A stretch of DNA of 64,000 nucleotides from an uncultured Flavobacteriaceae bacterium (lineage in GTDB: Bacteria > Bacteroidota > Bacteroidia > Flavobacteriales > Flavobacteriaceae), in contig CAJXUB010000003.1 in NCBI GenBank assembly GCA_913061125.1, positions 29,521 to 93,520 on the forward strand, in the 5' to 3' direction. The translations under genes were made by a program, and so were the position numbers. How positions within the stretch are numbered: the stretch's first letter is position 1; each line of letters starts with the position of its first letter. Shown here piece after piece: positions 8,745-16,328 of the stretch. The notes beneath the pieces are model-generated. The model did no database searches. It was not told the origin of the DNA and saw nothing but the letters and a program-made list of their open reading frames with translations.

Positions 8745-11700
8745 CTATCCGATAGCAGGTCGTTTTATGTTAAATTTATTAATTAAAAAATATAGAATTG
8801 GAACCACTACAAGGGTTAGAAATGTTGCAAAAGTTAACCCAAAAATAATCGCCCAACCCATAGGCCCCCAAAACGCTACATTTTCGCCGCCAATGTAAAA
8901 GTTGGGGTTAAATTCGGTCACTAAGGTTTTGAAGTTAATATTGATTCCAAAAGCAAGAGGTAACAAGCCTAAAATTGTTGTAATGGCTGTGAGTAAAACG
9001 GGTCTAAGTCTTGTTTTTCCGCCTTCAACCACGCAGCTCAATAATTGTTTTGTTGTGAGTTTTTGAGCTGTTTTCAACATTAATTCCTGACGTTTTCTCT
9101 TTATAATTAAATTGATATAATCGATTAAAACAATGGCATTATTGACCACGATTCCTGCCAATGATATAATTCCTATCATGGTCATCAGGATGACAAAATC
9201 CATTCTAAATATAAGTAATCCAAAAAGCACACCAATGAGACTCAACACAACGGAAATTGAAATAATAATTGGGGTGGTGGCGGAGTTAAATTGCGCAACT
9301 AAAATTAGAAAAATAAGCGAAACTGCGATAAGAAGGGCTTTGCTTAAAAAAGCCATTTCTTCAGCTTGTTTTTCTTGTTCCCCTGTAAAGCTTATGTCGA
9401 GATTTTTGGGGATTTCAAAATTTTCCATTAGACCTCGAATTTTATCATTTACATCTGTGGGGTTGTAGCCACTAAGCACGTTGGAATATACGGTAACGAC
9501 TCGATCCAAATCGATGCGTTTTACAGCACTAAAACTGCTGCTATTCTCGGTTGTAGCTACTGCAGAAATGGGGACTTGCTTGATGCGACCACTACCCTGA
9601 TCTCTAAAGGTAATTTTCTGATTTAATAGAGCATCTTTGTTGTATCTAAACTCGTCCTTAAGCCGTATGTTGATGGGGTAGTCATCGGTAAGGTCTTTAT
9701 AAGTTGACACCTCTTTTCCATACAGGGCTGTCCTTAGGCTGCTGCCAATAAGACCGGTGGATATGCCAAGGCGTCTGGCTTTTTGTCGATCGACTTGTAC
9801 CAAGAGTTCCGGTTTTCCTTGTTCGATGTCTAGTTTCAATTCTTCAATTCCGGGGATATTAGCGGCATTAATAAAAGACTTTAGCTGGTTGGCAGTATCC
9901 AAAATGAGAGGGTAATCATCGCCTTTAATTTCTATGTTAATGGGAGATCCTGTTGGAGGGCCTTCGGCAGGTTTGTCAACCACTATACTGACTCCGGGGT
10001 ACCCCTGAATGACCTCTCTAATATCTCGCAGGACTTGCTCTGAACTGATTCCTTGTCGATCTTGAAATTTTACAAAATCAACAGTAATTCGGGCTTTATT
10101 AGGCGTGTTACCTCCCATTTGGCCTTTTGTCGGATCAGAGGTCCCTTCGCCCACTTGTCCGATAACCGAAGTGACTAAAAAATTTTCGCCATCAGTTTCG
10201 TATTGTTTCAGATGATTTTCAATGTCGGTCTCTATTCTTTTGGATAAAATATTGGTTTCCTCGATGTCCGTTCCGATCGGATATTCTAAAAATACAAACA
10301 CTTGTTTGGCTTCTGTATTGGGGAAAAACAGAACTTTTGGTGGAAAAACTGACATTAACCCTCCTGCAATGAATAACAATATGAATGTTCCTATCACAAT
10401 AAGATAAGGTTTTTTGCCTTGGAGCGCAACGCTTAAAAACTTTTCGTACAGTTGTTCTAAAGTATTTATGAATGTAGTTTTTTGCTCTTTTTTTACCACT
10501 TTCATATACAATGAAATAAGCATCGGATTGATTACTAATGCGACAAAAAGAGATGAGCTTAACACAATAATTAGAGTAATAGGGAGCCATTGCATAAATT
10601 TCCCAATAATACCATCCCAAAGAACTAGAGGTAAAAATGCGGCTAGGGTTGTTGCAGTGGAAGCAATAATTGGCATGGCAACTTCACCAACGCCTTGTTT
10701 TGCGGCTTCTTTTCTGGACATGCCCTCGTCCATAAGGCGATACACATTTTCCACAACTACGATACCATTGTCGACCAACATTCCTAGGGCTATGACGAGC
10801 GAAAATAAAACCATTGTATTTAGCGTCACCCCCAAAAACCCAAGAATGGTAAAGGATAAAAACATGGACAGCGGTATGGCAATTCCTACAAATAGTGCAT
10901 TTCGGAATCCAAGGAAAAAATACAGTACAGTTACAACTAAGATGACTCCTAAAATGATACTATTTTCCAAATCAGAAACCATAGTTCGGGTATCGTTTGA
11001 TTGGTCGTTTGTTTTTGAAATGATGAGGTTTTCTGGAAAGATCGACGCTTTTGCATTTGAAATAATGTTATCAATTTTAGCAGAAGCTTCCAACAAATTT
11101 TGCCCACTTCTTTTTTTGACATCCAACATCACAACGGGTTGAGAATACTCTCGGGCGTAGCTTTGTTTTTCTTGCTCTTTAAAGGACACCTCCGCAATGT
11201 CTCTTAAGTAAACAACATTTCCCTTTTCGTGTTTTACCACGATGTTTTCCAAGTTGGACGGGTCTTTGAATTCTCCCAAAACACGTACATTTCTGCGGGT
11301 GCCATTTTCTAAAATATCACCACTAGAAATGCTCTGGTTTTCAAAAGCCACAGCATTTTCAATGTCGTTAAAACTAACTTTTGAAGCTTGCATTTTGTAG
11401 AGATCTACTGCAATTTCGAGTTCTTTTTCTTGAACCCCCCTAATGTCAACCCCAGAAATTTCTGTAAGCTCCTCAATTTCGTCCTCCAAATATTCGGCAT
11501 ATTCTTTAAGTTGATCCATTGAAAAATCTCCCGACAAGTTGATATTCATAATGGGCATCTGCTCACTAAAATTCATTTCAGTGATGCTGGGTTCGCTGGG
11601 CAAATCTTTAGGAAAATCCTTATCAGCCATAGCGATGTCAACCTTGTCCTTAACTTTCAAAAGGGCTTCGGACGGGGCTATGTCGAAGTTAAACTCTACG

Positions 11701-11999
11701 TTAATACTTGAATACCCTTGAATGGAGGTGGACGTGATTTTATCCACCCCAGTAATGGCATTAATTTCTTTTTCGAGACGCTTTGTAATTAATCGTTCCA
11801 CATCTGTTGCAGAATTTCCGGGGTAGGGTGTTGCAACATAAATTTGGGGGATAATAATTTCCGGAAAATTTTCTCTGGCCATACCGGTATAGGACAAGTA
11901 CCCCCCCAAAATAACTATAAATGTAATTACCGCTACAGTGGATTTATTGGAAATAGCCCAAGAGGACAATTTGAATTCTTTATTTTTTGTTGTACTCAT
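8745..11999 (-). CDS. RND-family efflux permease
   Basis: Inner-membrane proton-driven pump of the AcrB/MdtB superfamily; last gene of a tetR-tolC-MFP-RND operon. 1084 residues from ATG 11999. Twelve membrane segments are expected: the first near residues 19-37, then a large periplasmic loop starting ENFPEIIIPQIYVATPYPGNSATDVE, then helices containing LGMLVDNGIVVVENVYRLMDEG. In that TM4 motif the first relay Asp is kept, but the second Asp of AcrB is Asn, as in several non-AcrB subfamilies. The second half repeats the layout (ISLAGIVVNNAIVLIDYIN). Substrate unknown: drugs, bile-like compounds or metals are possible. An in-frame TTG upstream would overlap the adaptor gene, so ATG 11999, 7 nt after the adaptor stop, is preferred. 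Confidence 0.9.
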   Translation of the reverse strand: MSTTKNKEFKLSSWAISNKSTVAVITFIVILGGYLSYTGMARENFPEIIIPQIYVATPYPGNSATDVERLITKRLEKEINAITGVDKITSTSIQGYSSINVEFNFDIAPSEALLKVKDKVDIAMADKDFPKDLPSEPSITEMNFSEQMPIMNINLSGDFSMDQLKEYAEYLEDEIEELTEISGVDIRGVQEKELEIAVDLYKMQASKVSFNDIENAVAFENQSISSGDILENGTRRNVRVLGEFKDPSNLENIVVKHEKGNVVYLRDIAEVSFKEQEKQSYAREYSQPVVMLDVKKRSGQNLLEASAKIDNIISNAKASIFPENLIISKTNDQSNDTRTMVSDLENSIILGVILVVTVLYFFLGFRNALFVGIAIPLSMFLSFTILGFLGVTLNTMVLFSLVIALGMLVDNGIVVVENVYRLMDEGMSRKEAAKQGVGEVAMPIIASTATTLAAFLPLVLWDGIIGKFMQWLPITLIIVLSSSLFVALVINPMLISLYMKVVKKEQKTTFINTLEQLYEKFLSVALQGKKPYLIVIGTFILLFIAGGLMSVFPPKVLFFPNTEAKQVFVFLEYPIGTDIEETNILSKRIETDIENHLKQYETDGENFLVTSVIGQVGEGTSDPTKGQMGGNTPNKARITVDFVKFQDRQGISSEQVLRDIREVIQGYPGVSIVVDKPAEGPPTGSPINIEIKGDDYPLILDTANQLKSFINAANIPGIEELKLDIEQGKPELLVQVDRQKARRLGISTGLIGSSLRTALYGKEVSTYKDLTDDYPINIRLKDEFRYNKDALLNQKITFRDQGSGRIKQVPISAVATTENSSSFSAVKRIDLDRVVTVYSNVLSGYNPTDVNDKIRGLMENFEIPKNLDISFTGEQEKQAEEMAFLSKALLIAVSLIFLILVAQFNSATTPIIISISVVLSLIGVLFGLLIFRMDFVILMTMIGIISLAGIVVNNAIVLIDYINLIIKRKRQELMLKTAQKLTTKQLLSCVVEGGKTRLRPVLLTAITTILGLLPLAFGININFKTLVTEFNPNFYIGGENVAFWGPMGWAIIFGLTFATFLTLVVVPILYFLINKFNIKRPAIG

Positions 12000-12006
12000 G
12001 TTCTTA

Positions 12007-13134
12007 TTATTCAGAAACAATAACTTTTTCATTTGCTTTGACCAGGCGGGCACCCTTATCCACAAGAAGCGAATTTGGCATCAAACCTTCCGAGATGTAG
12101 GTTAAATTGTTATAGGTACTGGCTTGAGTTACAAATGATTTTTTAACGGAGTAGGTATTCCCTGTTTTTTCTAAAGAAAACACAAAACTATCACCCTTTC
12201 GGTCTTTTTGTATTAGTGTGGTTGGAATGACAACACCATTGGCCGAGAAATCATTGATCTTAACATCCGCTAACATGTTGGCTTTAAGTTCGCTACTCAA
12301 ATTATCCAGATCTATACGGACCTTAAAACTTCGGTTGTTTGGGTTGATAAAATTCCCAACCTGACTAATTTTTGAGGTAAAATTTTTATCGATAGATGAG
12401 AAATACACCGCCACTTCCGTACCTTGTTTAATGGATTTTAGGTAGGTTTCTGTCACATCACATTCAATATGAATTTTATCCAAATTTACCAGCCGAAGGG
12501 CAGGCATCTGTGGCGTAGCCAGGCCGCCCGTTTTAATGAAAATCTCATCAACAGTTCCACTAAACGGCGCTATAATTTTTAGCTTTTGAGCTTGAGATTT
12601 TAGACTGTTCAAGCTGTTTTCAAGACCTTCTTTTTTGGCTTTGGCTTGCAGAAATTGCAACTCACTCCCAATATTTTGACCCCACAAACGTTCCTGACGC
12701 TCAAATGTTGTTTTGGCCAAGTCCAACTGAGTCTGAAGTTCAGCCATAGAGCTCTTTAAAATGGAATTATCTATCTCAGCCAACGTTTGCCCCTTAGATA
12801 CACGCTGGCCTTCTTTAACGTAAATTTCTGTGATATTCCCGTTGCGTTCCGGGTATAACTCCACACTTTGGTCTGCTTCAACAACCCCTTGAACTTGGAT
12901 AAAATGGTTGAATTTTTTTTCAACTGCTTTATATGCCGTTACGGCTGTCAATCGCTTGGTTGTATCCAACTCGGTAAGCTGAAATTCCACCTGTTTCAAG
13001 GCATTACTCAAACTATCTATTTGTAGAATTAACCGTGCTTTTTTAGAATTGAGCTCAACAACCGATTTCAAGGGTTGTTCTTTCTCGTTGCAAGACAAGA
13101 TTATAATACTCAAAAGGGCAATTATCTTTTTCAT
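12007..13134 (-). CDS. Efflux RND periplasmic adaptor (membrane-fusion lipoprotein)
   Basis: Links the inner-membrane pump to the TolC-like channel. 375 residues from ATG 13134. The N-terminus MKKIIALLSIIILSC is a lipoprotein signal with Cys15. A coiled-coil stretch (about 25-60), a lipoyl-like half motif (GNITEIYVKEGQRVSKGQTLAEID), an alpha-hairpin (about 130-180), the matching lipoyl half (LKIIAPFSGTVDEIFIKTGGLATP) and a beta-barrel domain follow, the standard MFP order. It lies between the TolC gene (22 nt) and the RND gene (7 nt). Longer readings of the 5' end would overlap the TolC gene and lack a better signal. Confidence 0.9.
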   Translation of the reverse strand: MKKIIALLSIIILSCNEKEQPLKSVVELNSKKARLILQIDSLSNALKQVEFQLTELDTTKRLTAVTAYKAVEKKFNHFIQVQGVVEADQSVELYPERNGNITEIYVKEGQRVSKGQTLAEIDNSILKSSMAELQTQLDLAKTTFERQERLWGQNIGSELQFLQAKAKKEGLENSLNSLKSQAQKLKIIAPFSGTVDEIFIKTGGLATPQMPALRLVNLDKIHIECDVTETYLKSIKQGTEVAVYFSSIDKNFTSKISQVGNFINPNNRSFKVRIDLDNLSSELKANMLADVKINDFSANGVVIPTTLIQKDRKGDSFVFSLEKTGNTYSVKKSFVTQASTYNNLTYISEGLMPNSLLVDKGARLVKANEKVIVSE

Positions 13135-13156
13135 GAATTTTGATTTCAAATTAATA

Positions 13157-14488
13157 CTATGGATTTGGGTTGAGCAGCACATCGAGTGCAATATGCTTAT
13201 TTAAGACTTCAAGCATCGCCTGAATGTATTGTTGTTGCGCGTTGTAAAGCTGCGTTTGCGCTTGGCTCAGCTCAAAACTTGTGGCCAACCCTTCAAAAAA
13301 TTTTATTTGATTTTTGTCTTCAATCCGCTCCGCAAGGTTAAGGGCCAGTTTTTTGGTATCCAAATCATTTTTTGCGAAAGACAAATCATTTTCAGCGCGC
13401 TTGATTTGAATTTCCAATTCGCGCCGAACATTGTTCAAAGAACGTTCCGATTTTTCCAACTCAATTTTTGCTTTTTTGGTCAAAGCCGTACGACCAAACG
13501 AACTAAAAATCGGAATGGCCATATTTACTCCAAATTGCGATGCTCCAAACCATTTTTGAGAACGGTCCAAAAAATCAAAAGTTTCGTTGTTTCCAATGTA
13601 ACTCCCATTCACATATGCGGTAAGGGTGGGCAGGGCTTTACTTCGTTCCAATTTTAGAAGCAATTCTTTGGAACGTACGTCATTAAGAGCAATTTTAAAA
13701 TCAATATTATTTTCTAATGTTGATTGATTTGGGGTACTGGATTCAAGCATAGAATCGGCCACCAAGTTCTCCATCGAATCGCTTAAAACTACATCGGTAT
13801 TGATGTCCAACCCTAAAGTCAAATTAAACATCTGATAGGCCAAATATTTTAGGTTCAAATTGAAGTTTTTAGCACTATTCAAACCGGCCAGGGTTAACTG
13901 AAGTTGTTCAATATTTTCAATTTCAGTCATGCCATTTTCATAGACTTTTTGCAGATCAGAAATTGTATTCTCTACATTGGTTGTGTTACGTTCTATGATG
14001 GATAAATTGGCCTCGATGAGCAAAATATTCCCGTAGGCCCCAACGACGGCTTTACGCAACTCGGATGTTGTTTTTTCTTTGGCCAGTTTTGAAATTTCCA
14101 AATACACTTTAGCGGCCTGAAGTCCCACTAAATACGAACCGTCAAAAAGTTTTTGGTTCAGCGTTAAAGTTCCATTGATCGTTTGTGGAGTCCCAAAAGC
14201 AATTTCTGCAAATTCTCCTGGAGTACCACCAAAAAATTCGGCAGGAACCAAAGAAACTTGTTGCTTTATCCAATTGTTGTAGGCAATATTGGCACTGATT
14301 TGAGGCAAGCCTGTTGAGGTGGTTTGCCATTTTTGGAGTTCAGCCAAACGAATATTATTGGTCGCATCCTGAGCGGATTTATTGTTTACAATAGCATAAT
14401 CAATGGCTTGCTGAAGCGAAAATAGCTTCGAATCGTTTTGAGCAATAGCCGAAATACTTACTAAAAATAGGCCAAGTATTTTATTCAT
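13157..14488 (-). CDS. TolC-family outer-membrane channel
   Basis: Outer-membrane component of the tripartite efflux system. 443 residues from ATG 14488. A signal peptide (MNKILGLFLVSISAIAQ) is followed by LFSLQQAIDYAIVNNKSAQDA, the usual start of OEP repeats, and two long helical repeats rich in Asn, Leu and charged residues. GVNMAIPIFSSFGR is the second-repeat strand motif. An in-frame TTG at 14509 lies deeper inside the upstream tetR gene; ATG 14488 overlaps the tetR 3' end by 8 nt, which fits coupled translation. Confidence 0.88.
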   Translation of the reverse strand: MNKILGLFLVSISAIAQNDSKLFSLQQAIDYAIVNNKSAQDATNNIRLAELQKWQTTSTGLPQISANIAYNNWIKQQVSLVPAEFFGGTPGEFAEIAFGTPQTINGTLTLNQKLFDGSYLVGLQAAKVYLEISKLAKEKTTSELRKAVVGAYGNILLIEANLSIIERNTTNVENTISDLQKVYENGMTEIENIEQLQLTLAGLNSAKNFNLNLKYLAYQMFNLTLGLDINTDVVLSDSMENLVADSMLESSTPNQSTLENNIDFKIALNDVRSKELLLKLERSKALPTLTAYVNGSYIGNNETFDFLDRSQKWFGASQFGVNMAIPIFSSFGRTALTKKAKIELEKSERSLNNVRRELEIQIKRAENDLSFAKNDLDTKKLALNLAERIEDKNQIKFFEGLATSFELSQAQTQLYNAQQQYIQAMLEVLNKHIALDVLLNPNP

Positions 14489-15098
14489 TTTTGGTGCGAT
14501 TTTTTTCAATATGTTTATTAAGAATCTTCAACCCCCGTTTTGTAACAATAGCACGAAGGTGATACTCCAGATAACTTTCAAGGAGGTAGTTTTTATTAAA
14601 CTGATTTTCTGAAAATACAGCAGTGTCTCGTATTCCTGACATCCCAACAAAGTACACACGAGAAATAAAGGCGACATCAATATCGGCTCTAAAAAGTTCA
14701 AGTTCAACCCCTCGGATCAAACTTCTTTCGACAGAGGAATGCATTTTTTCAAATTTTTTAACTTCCAATTGTTCAAAAACTTTAGGGTAATATTTTTTAA
14801 GTTGGTAGTGTGCCGAACCGCGTTCGTTCTTCAAGTAATCCATCAAAAACATTTTGATGTCATATAACTCTTCTATGGGATTTACAGCAGCTTTATTGAT
14901 GCGTTCAATCCCAAGGTAAATTTGGTCCAAAATTGAAAATGTAACCGTGCGAACAAGCTCCGTTTTATTCGAAAAATGAATGTAAATGGTTTTTTTTGAA
15001 ATACCCATCGCAGCGGCAATGTCGTCCATAGTCACGTTTTTAAACCCAAGGGTTAAAAACAATTCTTCAGATTTTGATACGATTTCGTTTTTCATCAT
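14481..15098 (-). CDS. TetR-family regulator of the efflux operon
   Basis: First gene of the efflux operon. 205 residues from ATG 15098 (a second Met is the next codon). The N-terminal helix-turn-helix is clear: a helix through EELFLTLGFKNVTMDDIAAAMGISKKTIYIHFSNKTELV. The C-terminal helical part (about 60-205) would bind the inducer. The candidate operator, a 9-bp inverted repeat at 15121-15148, sits in its own promoter just upstream of a perfect -7 box, so autorepression of the whole operon is likely. The ligand is not predictable. Confidence 0.88.
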   Translation of the reverse strand: MMKNEIVSKSEELFLTLGFKNVTMDDIAAAMGISKKTIYIHFSNKTELVRTVTFSILDQIYLGIERINKAAVNPIEELYDIKMFLMDYLKNERGSAHYQLKKYYPKVFEQLEVKKFEKMHSSVERSLIRGVELELFRADIDVAFISRVYFVGMSGIRDTAVFSENQFNKNYLLESYLEYHLRAIVTKRGLKILNKHIEKNRTKNE

Positions 15099-15108
15099 TT
15101 CAAGAACG

Positions 15109-15116
15109 CAAATGTA
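15109..15116 (-). promoter_or_regulatory. -7 box of the tetR-efflux operon
   Basis: TACATTTG on the minus strand (perfect TAnnTTTG), 10 nt before the first tetR ATG. A TTTG at 15138-15141 lies 21 nt upstream and could serve as -33; it falls inside the inverted repeat. Confidence 0.6.
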
Positions 15117-15120
15117 ACAC

Positions 15121-15148
15121 GGAAACTTTAAAAACACCAAAAGTTTCC
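15121..15148. promoter_or_regulatory. Candidate TetR operator (9-bp inverted repeat)
   Basis: GGAAACTTT, 10 nt, then AAAGTTTCC: a perfect 9+10+9 inverted repeat in the tetR upstream region. It begins 4 nt beyond the -7 box and covers the expected -33 position. Size and position suit an autoregulatory TetR operator. The repeat itself is seen directly; its role is inferred. Confidence 0.6.
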
Positions 15149-15209
15149 ATAGTTTTTACAATTTTTTAACATTTGTCAAACCTTAGCGGCTAAATACACA
15201 TAATTCTGT

Positions 15210-15217
15210 TATTTTTG
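15210..15217 (+). promoter_or_regulatory. -7 box of the polyprenyl synthase gene
   Basis: TATTTTTG, perfect TAnnTTTG, ending 5 nt before ATG 15223. This implies a transcript starting at or within a base or two of the start codon. Confidence 0.6.
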
Positions 15218-15222
15218 TTTTG

Positions 15223-16200
15223 ATGAAAACAATTGAAGATTACCGAGCCCTTTTGCTGTCACATTTGGAGCAGTACAACAGCGGTTCAAAACAACCCTAT
15301 CAACTGTACGATCCCATTCAGTACATTTTGGAATTGGGTGGAAAACGCCTTCGTCCAACTCTCACTCTCATGACAACCGATGCCTTTGGAGGCGATACTT
15401 CAAAAGCCTTGAATGCCGCCCTCGCCATTGAAGTATTTCATAATTTTTCATTAATCCACGACGACATCATGGACAACGCCCCCCTGCGAAGAGGCCAACA
15501 AACCGTTCATGAAAAATGGGATTTAAACACAGGGATTCTTTCTGGTGATGCGATGCTCATCCTGGCCTACCAATTGTTTGAGTCCTACAATGCAGTCCAA
15601 TTCAAAGCCCTAACCACGCTGTTCAGCCAAACGGCCCTGGAAGTTTGTGAGGGGCAACAATACGATATTGATTTTGAAAACCGCTTCGATGTCACCATAC
15701 CAGAATACATTAAAATGATTGAATACAAAACGGCCGTTTTAGTTGGAGCTGCCATGCAAATGGGAGCCATTGTTGCTGGGGCATCTGTAACGGATCAACA
15801 AAGGATATATGATTTTGGTCGAAATCTCGGCATTGCATTCCAGTTGCAAGACGATTATTTGGACGCTTATGGTGATCCGAAATTATTTGGAAAACAAGTT
15901 GGAGGCGATATTCTTGAAAACAAAAAAACCCACCTTTTTTTGAAAGCCATGGAATTAGGATCGGAACAATGTAAAGCCCAAATCAAACAGTTGTTTACCG
16001 AAACGAATCTATCCTCAGTGGCAAAAATAGAGACCGCATTGGCTCTTTTTGAGAGCAGCGGAGCAGCCACCGCCACCAAACAGGCCATCGAGCAGTACAC
16101 CAATAAGGCCCTGCGATGTCTCTCGGATTTGCCCATCACAGACGCTATGAAACAAATGCTACAAAACTTCGGGCTTGAATTGATGCGTAGGTCCTCATAA
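15223..16200 (+). CDS. Polyprenyl synthetase (trans-isoprenyl diphosphate synthase)
   Basis: Condenses isopentenyl diphosphate onto allylic diphosphates (farnesyl, geranylgeranyl or longer). 325 residues with the first Asp-rich motif DDIMD at 80-84 followed by RRGQQTVH, GGKRLRPTL at 39-47 (substrate binding), and the second Asp-rich motif in FQLQDDYLDAYGD. Chain length cannot be read safely from the sequence. ATG 15223 is preferred over the TTG directly before it because the -7 box ends 5 nt upstream. It acts downstream of the MEP pathway begun by Dxs at 4476-6227. Confidence 0.9.
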   Translation: MKTIEDYRALLLSHLEQYNSGSKQPYQLYDPIQYILELGGKRLRPTLTLMTTDAFGGDTSKALNAALAIEVFHNFSLIHDDIMDNAPLRRGQQTVHEKWDLNTGILSGDAMLILAYQLFESYNAVQFKALTTLFSQTALEVCEGQQYDIDFENRFDVTIPEYIKMIEYKTAVLVGAAMQMGAIVAGASVTDQQRIYDFGRNLGIAFQLQDDYLDAYGDPKLFGKQVGGDILENKKTHLFLKAMELGSEQCKAQIKQLFTETNLSSVAKIETALALFESSGAATATKQAIEQYTNKALRCLSDLPITDAMKQMLQNFGLELMRRSS

Positions 16201-16270
16201 TTAATTCTCTATTCTCTGAAATTTTTCGATATAAAACTTTCAAAATACTGTGTGATTTTGTTAAAAGTTG

Positions 16271-16278
16271 TAATTTTG
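16271..16278 (+). promoter_or_regulatory. Candidate -7 box for sucA
   Basis: TAATTTTG (perfect TAnnTTTG), 50 nt before the sucA ATG. No clear -33. The rest of the 16201-16328 gap is AT-rich with no other recognisable site. Confidence 0.45.
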
Positions 16279-16328
16279 TTTTATAATAATCTTAACATTT
16301 TGGTAAAGATTACATCGATTGATTCTAA

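Noticed and set aside
8744..8756. GCTATC-C-GATAGC palindrome across the RND gene stop codon
   Set aside because: One-base loop cannot form a normal hairpin and there is no adjacent T run, so it is not called a terminator.
10414..11142. 242-residue open frame on the plus strand, opposite the RND permease gene
   Set aside because: Lies wholly within a clear membrane-transporter gene on the other strand. Its composition mirrors that gene's codons and it shows no recognisable domain.
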